Source: Cyathus striatus
Taxonomy: Eukaryota > Basidiomycota > Agaricomycetes > Agaricales > Nidulariaceae
DNA: 64,000 nucleotides
NCBI GenBank assembly: GCA_025738555.1
Contig: JAOVFP010000002.1
Location: 3,782,001-3,846,000 of the forward strand
Direction: 5' to 3'
Position numbers and translations under genes: made by a program. How positions within the stretch are numbered: position 1 is the first letter of the stretch; every line of letters starts with the position of its first letter. The notes beneath the pieces were generated by a model. The model made no database searches. It saw only the letters and a program-made list of their open reading frames with translations, and had not been told where the DNA came from. Positions 10,930 through 20,233 of the stretch are shown here, piece by piece.

Positions 10930-12627
10930 TTCTTGGTATGACTGCACGTATTAAATATATATGTTACTAAAATGTTAACTAAATAATAGACCGAGTCACC
11001 GCATATCAGTTCTGGGTGCTACATCTTCCCTCGTCAGGAAACCACCCGTACTTTAACAAGGATGATCCTATAATCGTGAAAGGTGGCTACTTGTTGCGCT
11101 CAGTGTCTGAGTCTGATGGGACTCTTTCTATTAACGGCGACCTGAACGCAACAGCAAGCTTTGAAATTATTGCACCTCGTGATGCCTCGAGGGTGGTGAC
11201 ATTTAACGACCAAAGGTTGTCTTTGAATGCAACGGATTATGGATCGCTGAAGGCTAATGCGATAAAGGCTAACCTCCCTGCGGTGTCTCTTCCTGACTTG
11301 CCATCCTTGAAATGGGTAAGAATTTCTGATTTCATTACGGCGACCCAGCTAATTTGTTGACTCCTTACAGAAAACTGCTAATAGCCTACCAGAAATTCAT
11401 TCCACGTACTCTGACGCTTCGTGGACCGTAGCCAACCACAATTCTACTGTAAATCCAGCTACATTATCGACCACTGTCGTGTTATTTGCAGGAGATTATG
11501 GTTACCACACCGGAAACATTCTATGGCGGGGCCATTTCAATGCTACTGGTTCTGAGAGTGGGATTAGCCTCTACGTTCAAGGAGGTTCCGCGTTTGGATA
11601 TAGTGTTTGGATCGATGCCACTTTCTTAGGTTCTTGGGAAGGAGATGCCCTGCATAGCGATTACGAAGGATCCTTTAAGTTTCATTCACAATTACTTGAG
11701 GGCTCTTCACATGTGCTCACAGTTCTCCAAGACCACATGGGTAACGAGGAAAATTGGTGGGCAGCGGCTGACGGGTTTAAGACCCCTCGTGGTATTATTA
11801 ACTACAATTTCCTGGGAACCAACGACACTGCTATAAGTGTGTGGAAGGTCACTGGAAATCTTGGAGGAGAAGATGTACGTACAGCATCGTTGATCTCTAT
11901 GTATTGGGCTGATGAACGATTTTAATAAGTATCAAGATAAAACTCGCGGTGCATTGAATGAAGGTGGTTTGTATGCTGAGCGGCAAGGTACGTCATGAGC
12001 TGTTAAATCCAGTTTTTATGCCTTAGCAGTCTTCCAGGATGGCATCTTCCTAGATTTGACGACTCTAAATGGACATATGGAAAACCCACTGACGGAATGT
12101 CTACCGCCGGGGTTAGCTTCTATAGGACATCCTTTAATTTGAACATTCCTCAAGGGGTCGACTACCCAATGGCCCTCGTTGTCACAAATTCTACTGTCAA
12201 CACACACTTCCGCTCTCAAGTAAGCTGCTTTATGTATCATGTAAGATTCGACCTTGACTCCCTGCATAACAGTTCTATGTCAATGGATATCAATTTGGGA
12301 AATATAGCTAGTTAATTTTCTGTTCATGTTAGCGTTTGCTGATTTATTTCATTAGTCAATCACATTGGCCCCCAAAAAGTTTTTCCTGTCCGTGAGTATA
12401 ACAATTCTGTTTCTAAGTACAGGCTCTCAATGATTTCAATATCAGCGGAAGGAATCTTGAATTATAATGGTCAAAACACATTGGCGATTTCACTATGGGC
12501 TGCAGATGCAGAAGGCGCCAAGCTTCAATCACTTGCCCTGAAACTCACTGCGAAAGTTGAAACTAGTAGGCCGAAGGTTATTAACCAGCCATTAACATCA
12601 TGGACACGCCGTCCAGGCGCATACTGA
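2277..12627 (+). CDS. Secreted GH35 beta-galactosidase, interrupted by a LINE in an intron and by a one-base frameshift
   Basis: GH35 enzymes release terminal beta-galactose from oligosaccharides outside the cell. The chosen start at 2277 gives [20 protein letters not shown], a good signal peptide. Many short exons join into a full-length protein of about 1,000 residues. Visible landmarks are [30 protein letters not shown], the acid/base glutamate in QSENEYSG, the nucleophile glutamate in [21 protein letters not shown], and the C-terminal jelly-roll domains ending [12 protein letters not shown]. Two lesions exist. A 6.2 kb retrotransposon (4714-10926) sits inside the intron whose donor is at 4710 and whose acceptor is at 10989. 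One base is missing near 2970, where AGGACTTCAACTCGACATAT needs one more A to continue into [20 protein letters not shown]. That single homopolymer deletion may be an assembly error. The family call is certain; expression is uncertain. Confidence 0.9.
4701..4713 (+). repeat. Left target-site duplication of the LINE
   Basis: The 13-mer ATGTTCTTGGTAT occurs here and again at 10927-10939 directly after the poly-A tail. It spans the exon/intron border of the GH35 gene: ATGTTCTTG is exon and GTAT is the first part of the intron. Confidence 0.93.
4840..6489 (+). CDS. LINE ORF1: gag-like RNA-binding protein with zinc knuckles
   Basis: This 549-residue protein would package the element's RNA into a ribonucleoprotein particle. 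The first 40 residues are polar, and residues 30-160 are rich in Ala, Gln, Glu, Leu and Ser in a pattern suited to coiled coil. Residues about 375-445 hold three Cys/His clusters: [14 protein letters not shown] is a classical CX2CX4HX4C knuckle, followed by [13 protein letters not shown] and [16 protein letters not shown]. The tail is Pro/Arg rich. The start at 4840 follows the leader directly. The reading frame overlaps the next one by 14 nt. Fungal LINE ORF1 proteins show the same layout. Confidence 0.92.
   Translation: MDRPPAGPSQGATKKQTQISFPARNTARIEEVRLELIDQKALASTQRSVAEYSKALQRLINSEAQKSPKKAIMIQLAKLLEYTAAGESTAEMNKQSAIEIQTVTESLSSEFDKLRDTTGNINAGLESSVQELRAAISDIAKTLDSTMKKIGDKIESASVTTTAKGGTTYRDAALHGTFAPTLPLVDPRLQAKIGIQKRQFLLGAEHLGETDLKTLTQTQLKDKFNKAIREASGDTNKTFHNISRISNGSILAEAGNDDTANWLRNMEQARSVTEMLGATDTFRRRLYPVLIKMVPITFDPTNTDHIVELLQGNNIKSEIWGNARWLKPTERRRPDQKFAHLTISLAEEGKTNELITRGITVCNMWREVTKLKQEPTRCLKCQRFNHIATACSQTKDTCATCGGEHRTKLCDERGKQWCVSCNSDTHCSWDRDCPSFQTKCANMDKRNPEASLPYYPSEEAYTWLPAIQLHHLQMPSHSRPYRDYDIPIQELPQGRGPGSQHQRRRRFHLEEEMPGRDTDERERQWTPPLTGTNTTEPRRMPPPHLHERH
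6476..10459 (+). CDS. LINE ORF2: endonuclease, reverse transcriptase and RNase H polyprotein
   Basis: This 1,327-residue protein nicks target DNA and copies the element RNA in place. Residues 1-245 form an endonuclease/exonuclease/phosphatase domain with [26 protein letters not shown] and KADHFPI. Residues about 470-800 are a reverse transcriptase with [50 protein letters not shown] and the catalytic box GYVDDSN near residue 701. Residues about 1000-1150 are RNase H with [29 protein letters not shown] and [18 protein letters not shown]2C...HX4C zinc motif follows from about residue 1255. All catalytic residues I can check are present. The start codon lies inside the end of ORF1, so translation probably depends on termination-reinitiation or leaky scanning. 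Confidence 0.95.
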   Translation: MNVTDTELTRLRILQLNIRKSPAAHLDLTNRTLAADWDIILVQEPNIIFTNDIRTPNNFRPVIPTNRHDLEHPVRSVIWVNKSISTNQWSILEIPDTNDISAIQICNGQHTINIFNIYNDCLNSDSLTALSSYLTMQQRLGQEEHFEKMIWAGDFNRHHPMWDSNEDIRLFTNRAMGQAEQLINLLQEWDMVMTLPKGIHTLQHSAGGYSRPDNVFCSEGISDLIIQCDVKREMKPVKADHFPIVTILDLSLERIAHTPSPNYRMADWKRFGEALETELATLPPPRALESEDELNSAVLQLTESLSRAIALAIPVSRPCPHSKRWWNQELNVFRAKVNKARRVADTHRANRTHQSHQDLKHQEALYEKAIMDAKKQHWTDFLEEATDEDLWTAHRYLKKPTGDGGAPRTPSLLVQKDDGTQITIAKNEHKATEFAKNFFPPPPENLNIPADFQYPQPLPNPTPITKEQILRHISSLSPYKAPGPDGIPNIILQKSADRIINHLFYIYSATLSNGWYYDGWKEFTTIVIKKPGKPSYQTPKAYRPIALLCTMSKVLTALVAEDISRLLEKHNILPSTHFGGRPGRTTTDALHYLTDRIKTAWRKGKVISVLFLDIEGAFPNAVTDRLLHNMRRKCIPKIYVTFMETLLRNRKTRLSFDDFISELVELWNGIGQGDPLSMICYILYNADLLDIPRHPYEDALGYVDDSNLLAEGDTLEESVQRLQSMMNRQGGGFEWSRNHNSKFELSKLAVMHFSKKTTTDAAGRRLSMPAPPLILEGRIVKEVTSHRYLGLHIDNKLSWNIQAQKTIEKGTKWALLMGRLAKSYSGLSIDMARKLYNSVVLPKITYGADVYYIPPHKPNTPNRTRQTGSVSLLAHLNTVQRIATRAITGGLRTTPTDMLDAHAEVLPIGLAMEKVCHRGLTRLYTLPSQHPLHSVILRCHTDRTGTRHLTTLHRLIRYYKPPHPNRMETIQPETRTPTYTKSFQTHIAPTRKDSIEAERGLHDTIRIYTDGSGQNGQVGASAVMYINENPEPSDQLRYHLGIISEHTTYEAEAVGIIMGAWLLKRNIPIPIDPSSILTDGKSVIQALDKKKPAPAQYLRKAILDGMAQARAIDTQRHGGPTNREITIRWISGHSKVKGNEAADAEAKKAAAGSNSPLFSLPPILRKLGGLPISLTAMRQHLMTGLQGKWRQVRETSVRKDRLKKLGPEYPYRKFRSLIGKLSLSRPQTSLIIQIRTGHIPLADYLHRFKRADTGRCEKCWERLHITTRETVNHFLFECPEYAEARHDMSKALGQKARDFSYITSVDEGIKATLKYVGATKRFAEVYR
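10460..10881 (+). other. LINE 3' leader with poly-A signal
   Basis: Non-coding tail of the element after the ORF2 stop. It contains AATAAA at 10867-10872, about 15 nt before the poly-A run. A 120-codon open frame here lacks an ATG start and any motif, so it is not called. Confidence 0.7.
10882..10926 (+). repeat. Poly-A tail of the LINE
   Basis: An uninterrupted run of about 45 A residues marks the 3' end of the reverse-transcribed copy. It adjoins the right target-site duplication. Confidence 0.97.
10927..10939 (+). repeat. Right target-site duplication of the LINE
   Basis: Second perfect copy of ATGTTCTTGGTAT. The GTATGACTGC that follows is the original intron donor; from here to the acceptor at 10989 the ancestral intron would have been 54 nt long. 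The first A is shared with the poly-A tail, so the border is ambiguous by one base. Confidence 0.93.
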
Positions 12628-12754
12628 GTCTATACATTTTCTTATTATGTTGATGCCGATGGTATTTGAAAAATCTAAGGCTTCGTACAAATAATGTATA
12701 CGGGCCGTTCTGTCTGGAGGGAAGCTGTTAATGGTTCTAAGGAATGTAAAGCGA

Positions 12755-13494
12755 TTACATGAGGTTGAGATCGCCGAACTTCTCCTTATATCCGGGCACT
12801 GTCCATTTGCCCTTCTTGATCATGGTCTCAACAGCCTCAAGGATACGCGGGTGGGCCTTGGCGACGTCTTCGGTCTGTGTATATCGTTAGATGCGTGAAA
12901 CCAATTAAGTTGGAGATATTACCGTGAGGTCCTCGAATGGACGAGCTTCTTCAATGTTAGCAAGGGTGGCCTGCAACTCCTTGAGCTCCTCCTCAATCTT
13001 GGCCTCCGTTTCCTGAGCCTTGGCAACCTTTAAAAAACGAAGGTTAGAATAGTACACTTTATGCCTTAAAGATTACGGTGCTCACAGCTTTAGCTTCAAA
13101 AGTTTCAATAGCCTTGACGTGTGCGTTCACATCATAAGTAACAGGCTTGAACTCGGAAAGCAGCTTCTCAGCTTCGTCAACGATAGCCCTGTTCTTTAAT
13201 ATGGAGCGGTAGTGAGCGAGGTCGATAGTGGTGGGCTGGTTGGAGTACGCGTTAGCCAAACGTTGTGCCTCGGAGTGGCGTTTTCGAAAGGCCTGGAGAG
13301 ACGCAATGGTCTCTGATATAATATAAATCAATTAACTGGTAGAAAAATGAAAAATGAAGATTTACAGACCCTTTCCGAGACCGAGAGATGAGTAGATGCG
13401 GGCGAAATCCTAAATGCTATGAGGACCAAACGTGTCATAAAAAGAAACAAATTATGATACTTACAACCGCTACGGTCGTTGCTTTTGAGGCCAT
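12755..13494 (-). CDS. ATP7: Mitochondrial F-type ATP synthase subunit d
   Basis: Subunit d is part of the peripheral stalk that holds the F1 head against the turning rotor in the inner mitochondrial membrane. Five exons join: 13494-13465, a short exon starting DFARIYSSLGLGK, 13312-13086, 13027-12923 and 12874-12755. The product starts MASKATTVAVDFARIYSSLG, continues with ETIASLQAFRKRHSEAQRLA and FKPVTYDVNAHVKAIETFEA, and ends WTVPGYKEKFGDLNLM. It is about 172 residues, the usual length for the fungal protein. The frame is clean through all exons. Confidence 0.95.
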
Positions 13495-14170
13495 GGTCTA
13501 TAGATTTAGTCAGATATACAGAAAAGACGTGCACTGGAAGGAGGGGACGTAGGAGAACGGAGTGTTGAGGAAAGTAGTCCAAGTCACCCGGCAAATCCCG
13601 GCCACTAAGGGCACTCCTGGAAGCGCCGATTGCCGATTTCTGTTCACGCGCGCGCGCCTAAATATTACTTACAAGTTACTACTTCAATTACTACTAAGTA
13701 GTAAACTCAAAGTAATTCAAACCTGCTAGCAAGCTAAACTATCCTTTACTCGACCGTCTCCTCCTGGCCACTCAAGCCTGTTAAAATATTGGTTCTCTAC
13801 CAAAATGCCAGAGTACTAAGGTCCTTTGCCATCTCCAGTCTTGCCCGCCCAATGACCCGCGGGCTTCCACTCGTATGTACTATTTGCAAGACCATCCTGT
13901 GTTGGTTACTTTCCCTCCTTATAGGGCGTACATGGAGTTATGGTGGTCCTTCTTTGATCCCACTTGCTCGCCTGTTTCTTGAATTATTATTGGTAATTTG
14001 CGTGATACCCATTTTTGCTCCGGTATTTGAAAGGTAGGATGGTTCCCCACATTGATTTGTTGCATGCGCATAAACTACATATATAAGCATTCATCTTGAC
14101 TTCTCACCCTGCGCGAGAGACAGCAACCATTTGCTATCTCTCGACTTTCCAGCGACTTCCATTTTAGGTC
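13495..14170. other. Intergenic region upstream of ATP7
   Basis: Promoter side of ATP7, with a short alternating CG tract near 13650 (cgcgcgcgcg). I see no gene. Confidence 0.55.
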
Positions 14171-15891
14171 ATGCCCACTCTTCACGAGAAACCACGCGTT
14201 ATACACGGCAAAATCCAACCCTCAAGCATTGCCAATTCCTCAGGGCACGCATTAGTGGATCCAGAATTAGAATGGAAGGCCTTCCGCAAACTGGACTATG
14301 CCATTTTACCAGTTTTGACTATGTTTAACATGCCGTCTTTCTTAGTGAGTTTTATAAAACACATACATCATTGTTTTTTTATAACGACTTTACACGCTAT
14401 AGGACCAGGCAAACATTGGTAAGATATAAATCATTGACCGAAGTCAAGTTCTGTTTCTCAGATGCAACAGGAAATGCATGGATTGCTGGTCTTCAAAAGG
14501 ACTTGAAGTTGACAGATCACCAGTACCAGGTCTGTGTAACCGTACTTTACGTGTGAGCGGTTATGCTTCTACGCAATTGCCGGCTGAACCTACCATAATT
14601 AGACCTTACATGGCTGCAGAACTTCCTTCTAACTTACTTTTACTCCCACGTTACTATATATAATGGTTTCAGGCTAATTTTTATAGCTCTTCGGAACCTT
14701 TTCCGGGTTACTAGCTGCTGCAATGGAGAACATGGATGGGATTGGAGGAAGGCCTGGCTGGGCATGGATGTTCATACTAGTGTGTGCAGTTGTTCTATCA
14801 ATATGTACTTTTGCTATAACAGAAATGCAGGAAGGCCTGTTCAGTGTGCTCATTGGAGTTCTAAGTTTCTGTCTGACAGCGAAAAAGAGTGCGTGATATT
14901 CTTGGAGCCAGTACTGCACTGCTCATATTATGCGATCACAGAATCATTGTGCAGAGTTTGGAGGAAACAGACCGTCTGTTAATCCTTCTGATCACTTCAG
15001 CCACAAAAGAAATTATACGCTTGCTCAGGTTCCCACACGCCGCTCTTCTCTTCGTAATGCTCTTTATGCTGGGTGTTACATTACATGGTCTTGCATTGTT
15101 CCTTCCATCTAGAGTTAATCCACTAGGGTTTAGTCCCAACAAGTCCCAGTTACTTAGTGTTGGTCCGTTTGCAGCAGAATTTTTTGGTGCGTGGACAGGT
15201 ATCAGATAATCATTATATTGCAGCAGAATTCATTTTTACCCAGTAACGTAAATATCGGCGTACCTTTCAGATCACTATAATTCTCGTGCTATTCCGGCTG
15301 CAGTCATATCCAGCTTCGCTGTCTCGGATTTTCAGTTTATCTTTGCCAATGCTATTATCATATTCTATTGAAGTTGTTGATGACACTTATCTCTAGCAAC
15401 CGAGGAAAAGCTTACAGCGTATGGGTCGTTGTTCTTTACCGTCCCAGGAGTTTATGCTGGCACCTATTCCATCAGCTTAGATGGCAAATAATTCTGAACC
15501 TTGTTATTGCAGAGCGACCAGTGCCCGCTCTGATACCCCCTCTTTATGTGCTTTTTTTCTCAAGGAGGGATATTAACAATATTATTAAGTACGTGGAGGC
15601 TTCCATCAAAGGAAGGTCCAAGATTCACTAAAACAATAATAATGGACCTGTTCTTGTAAGCTGTACTTTCATGCAACATTTCAACAAACTCACCGTATTG
15701 TGAAGTTCTGTATTTATTGTAGTTGTATCGCTTGCTAATGCCCTTACGCTTGCGTATATGAATAAAGTAAAAACGCGCAAAAGGCAAAAGCTGCTCGCTC
15801 CATACAGTGAGGAAAAGGCGATACAAACCTTAGAGCATGGATGGAGCTAGGAGATCAGCATCCCGATTTTCGCTATACGCTCACTTCGTGA
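14171..15891 (+). pseudogene. Decayed MFS transporter (allantoate-permease-like family)
   Basis: Pieces of a major facilitator superfamily transporter lie in the right order but in changing frames. They include an N-terminal piece ending FRKLDYAILPVLTMF, then DQANIGNAWIAGLQKDLKLT, PYMAAELPSNLLL, FSGLLAAAMENMDGIGGRPG, LLFVMLFMLGVTLHGLALFL, GFSPNKSQLLSVGPFAAEFF, AYGSLFFTVPGVYAG and the C-terminal DQHPDFRYTL. The family normally has a further 80-100 residues between PSNLLL and FSGLLAAA that I cannot find in any frame. Several frameshifts and stops are present, for example after EGLFSVLIGVLSFCLTA and near 15495. The damage is much denser than in neighbouring genes, so this is a real pseudogene. 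The substrate family is inferred. Confidence 0.82.
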
Positions 15892-16009
15892 TTATTTTAC
15901 TACAAATCCTTTCAATATGCAGGCATCCAGAAGTATTTTATTGAATAGTTTTACACAAGCAAGGGTAGACGTTATGTACAAATACATATTTGAAATACCT
16001 GAAGGGCAT

Positions 16010-18464
16010 TTAAGAATTGGATGGGTTCTGCGGGAAATGGGTGATCTGAACAGAGTTACCAGTTAAAATGAAAGTGTGGCTTAACAGCCCAGAGCCTGTG
16101 TCAACAGTTAGCTGGTAAGAACCAGCATAAACCCATAAGTTTCCGTCGGAATCCGCCCGTGCGATAGACCCTAAACTAACATTTAGTTGTGCAACAGTCG
16201 TCTTTCCATTTTCAATCCCATACAATCGCGTGTATGAAATTAGCCTTTTGTTGGGATGCGGCGCAGGTCCTGCTGTTCCACTGACGAAAAGCAGGGCCAC
16301 ATAATCGGAAGTAGTCTTTCCTGTATTCTTTACGGCAACATTGAATGTATCAAGCGGCGCTAGATCAATATGCTCATGGGCACCTGACACAAGTTTAGAG
16401 ATCTGGTAACTCGATGATGGCTGACTTTGCCATGAAAGTTGAAAAGTGGTGAAGTGCAACCCAAATCCAAATTCAAATATAGGGGTATCTTGGTACCACA
16501 TGTAGGTGCGTCCTGGGCTGGTACTACTGGGACGAACTGTCATATCTGTCATTGGAAGCTGGTCGGTATAGCCGGTGGGATACTGGGTGATAGGAAGGCG
16601 TCCTGACGGAGCAGCCTTGCCGCTAATAATGTCAAAGATGGCAGCTCCACCACTTTGACCAGGATAGCCTCCCCAAATAATAGCGTTAACCTGTCATTTT
16701 AATGAATAAGTCAGAGTTAAAGATGAAAGCATGCGTGTCGCTTACACTCTTGCTGGCCTTCAAACTGCTGTCATCAACCTGACCACCGCCGAACTGAAGC
16801 ACGATAAGTGGTTTCCTGTTGCCTCCAACTGTGAAACAAGGTCGAGCTGATTGCCGGGCCAACCAATGCTCATACGATCATGCCCTTCGCTCTCGATGGT
16901 TTCATCGATGCCGCCAGCGAATATAACAACGTCAGCTGCGTTGGCAGCCGCTACTGCAGCAGCAAATCCAGTATCACTTGTCCCAGAGCTGGTTGTTCCT
17001 TGTACATATGTTGTTTGATATCCCGAATTTATTGCACCTTGCAACGGGCTAATAAGGAATGGAGCAATTCCTTGATAATTACCCTGCATCATCGTGGTCG
17101 CGTTAGCCCACGGTCCAATGAGAGCTAGCTTCTTGATATTCTTTTTGAGAGGAAGAATACCGTCGTTCTTCAACATAACTACTCCTTCGAGAGCAGCCTG
17201 GTAGGCGAGCTGCTGAGCGGGTGGTGTGTTAATGTCAGACCAGCCAAGCTGACGATACGGCTGCTTCTCAGCCGGATCGAAGTACCCGAGTCTTAGTAAA
17301 GATCAGCAAGAGAGTATATGCAATGTAAAGGTTCCATACCTGACAAGGGAGGAATAAAGTCTGACCAAAGCCTTTTCAAGGTCACCACGGTCAATGAGAG
17401 ACTGATTGAATGCGTCCGGAAGATGTAGGGAATATGCTGTACCACAGTCAACATCCGTACCAGCCTTCAAGGCATCTGCAACGGCCTGGGCGTAAGTAGA
17501 TGTGAAGTGATGGGTACTGAAGATGTTGTCGACGGCATCACAGTCGGAGGTAATCCAACGGCCAATGTCATTGAAGTTCCAATAATCTCGGACTATGGTT
17601 TGCAAAAGATAGGAGTTTGCACAGGATGGAATTCCGTTTACCGAATTGTAGCTGCACATAATGGAGGCAACCTTGGCATCTCGGACGCAGCTCTGAAACG
17701 GAGGAAGATAGTATTCACTCAAGTCTTGAATCGTCACTTCAGCATCAAAGGACATCCTGCTATTTCCATTCCAGTTTTCCAGGTCATATGCGGCCAAATG
17801 CTTGCAATCAGCAATGACTTTGTAATATGGTTCTGGGTCAATGCCCCCTTGCAGCCCTTGAATAAGATTGAATACATATTGAGAAATGTGGAATGGATCC
17901 TCTCCTGGTGTCTCTTGCCCCCGACCCCAACGGGGATCTTTAAACGGGTTGATATTGGGCGTAAAAAAATCAATACCTGCTCTGCCAAAATTATTGAATG
18001 CACGAGCTTCCGTACTAACAATAGTGGCAATAGATTTGACAAGAGCGTCGTCAAATGCGGCGCCTATGATGATAGGCTGCGGGAATGACGTGGCTGAGCT
18101 AAACTGTCCGGAGGGAGCAAAGGTAACACCAGGACTGGAGGCCACCCCATGCTATGCAGACAGCATGTTAGTATATAACATGCAGGAGGATACAAGGGAC
18201 CAGATATACCAAGGCTTCAGACCACCACTGATAAGGGGGTAGTCCAAGACGAGGAACACCGGGGGATTCATTTACGGTGTTGTTGATCAATTCTTGAACA
18301 GTGAATTGCGAGATGATAGCTTTGGCACGAGAAACTGGATCCAAGGAAGTGTCGCAAACGCGATTTCCCTTCAGCGGTATCTTGGAACAATCGGGGAATG
18401 AATAGGTAAAAGCGGTAGCATCCTGCAGATACAACGTGATGGCTACAAGTAACGCCAACTTCAT
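16010..18464 (-). CDS. Secreted GH3 beta-xylosidase, with one apparent one-base frameshift
   Basis: Fungal GH3 xylosidases cut xylose from xylo-oligosaccharides. The start at 18464 gives MKLALLVAITLYLQDATA, a signal peptide. Landmarks are YQWWSEALHGVASSPGVTFA, FTPNINPFKDPRWGRGQETP, KHLAAYDLENWNG, the nucleophile aspartate in ITSDCDAVD, then EGVVMLKNDGILPL, SEGHDRMSIGWPGNQLDLV and the C-terminal fibronectin-like domain starting FNVAVKNTGKTTSDYVALLF. Length is about 760 residues, normal for the family. Near 16812-16816 one base is missing: GGAAACCACTTATC must read GGAAAACC to continue into PLIVLQFGGGQVDDSSLKAS. This is one of several homopolymer contractions in the window. Four exons are evident. 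Xylosidase rather than glucosidase is inferred from the WWSEALHGVA and SDCDAV motifs. Confidence 0.9.
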
Positions 18465-20233
18465 AGTGGGCAACCTTAGTCCATAGCAAGACAATTAGCT
18501 GTGACTTTTATACCTCAACACCACAGTGAATCGCCTCATAGAATAACTAGATATTGCAAATAGAAGGTGGCGTCTCTTTTTATCAATCAAGAAGCATTTT
18601 TGAAGCATGAACAATGCGGTTTCCAGCCACGTCTACCTTCCTGTTGATCACGAGAGAGACAAAGGTGTCGTCTTCCGGCCCGTAAAGCAGGAGATTTAGG
18701 AAGAATGGATAAAATAGCAGCGAAAATGAAGGGGATCTAGTGTCGATGGTCGTTGGGGTGGACGTTTGTAGTCTTCGCGCAATGGCCAGGAACTTGAGAA
18801 CCTACTTTTCGATGTGAATAATGTGCTAAATGTAGTTTCTTCGAAGCTAACTTTCGTAAAAACACTTCATGTGAGCATTCTCCTGAGGTCATATGTAGAC
18901 CATAAGTGTGCATTGCTAATGCACTTCGACGCCTACTTTAACGATAGACTGGTCATCAGACGCCGCAATAGGCGTTCCAGAGGACAAGTCACGTACTAAC
19001 TTTTATGCCGAGAGACAACCGAGGGGCGTTGGAGAGGATTACTCTGAATAGTTCAGTAATACTTAATAATGAAGAAGAGAAGGAATTCACTCAATCACTG
19101 AAAAACTGAGTCGATTCCGAGGAGAGCCGATTCTGTCTCAAGCGTGGGTTACGCACAGAGTATTGCTCGTTGAGATGGTGCCACAGCTTGGCCACAGCGA
19201 GAAATCGAACGGCACTCAAGTTTATTTGAGTGTATTGAGTCTTTTGTCGGGGCGTCGGCCCGGACGAACGGACCTCCTGGCTGAATTCCACTCAAACTCC
19301 GTACAAAGCTATAACTAGGGTTACATGGATTCTCGGAGTTTGTCAAATCCTTGCAATTGTCATTTCTAGGTCTTCTGATGGTCCAGCTGCTGCGTTTATC
19401 ACAACATACTTTACGTTCTCTGAGAATGACCTTCAGAGGTACTTACAACTCGGGACTTTCTTCAAGCTGATATCTGAACTTTTCTGTACTTCCGATCTTA
19501 GGAAATGTCGAGGAAATGCTTATCGAGCTCGCTATTATTAGGCATATTGCATCACAGCAACCTACATAAACAAATCCAACAAATTTGCTATCACAATACA
19601 CTTTTGAAACATCGGAAGCTATCTGTGTCATATTTAACCTTATCTTATATACACTAATTCATTTGATTTGTATTCATATTGTTTCTTCATGAAAACTATA
19701 GTAAAATACAAGCACAAAAAAGGCTGAAAAAAAAAAGTAAAACTGCCGTGCTGTAAAAGGAACTGTTTCCCTCTGTACTGAAGGTGAACAGGAGAAAGCA
19801 TACAACTACAATGTCCGCCGCCCAAAAAAAGAGGAAGGAAGAAACAACGAAAAAATAAAATGCACGAGCCATCAAGGAAGACATCAATCAGTCAGGGCAC
19901 AATGTCCGAGTGCACAATAAGCAAAATCGGGTAAGTGTATGAGGGTAAACATGGCGAGCAAAGCAGCCATGAACCAGTGGGAGGTAAAATGTAATGTACA
20001 ATTAGAAACATACATTTTGCGAGTCAGTGCTGGACCAAATGAATTTTAGGCATTGCAAACATGATGATTGTGAGCGGTGAGGAGAGTGTGGTGATGTACC
20101 ATTCCTTTCTCCTCTTTTTTGATGACCTGTACAGTAAGAAACGTCTGCGAAAATGGAGGTGATAAATAGAGCTATAAAAGAGCGGGGCAGGCGAGACAAT
20201 CGTGTTTAATGGGCATAGACAACATTACTGAGT
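18465..20233. other. Intergenic region, no gene seen
   Basis: This 1.77 kb lies between the GH3 promoter and the 3' end of the bZIP gene. The part 19650-19900 is AT-rich with A runs and is probably the distal 3' side of the bZIP gene. I see no coding motif, tRNA or terminal repeat. Confidence 0.55.

Noticed and set aside
2277..12627. Calling the GH35 gene a pseudogene
   Set aside because: The insertion can be spliced out with its intron and the one frameshift is a homopolymer loss like eight others; all catalytic regions are kept.
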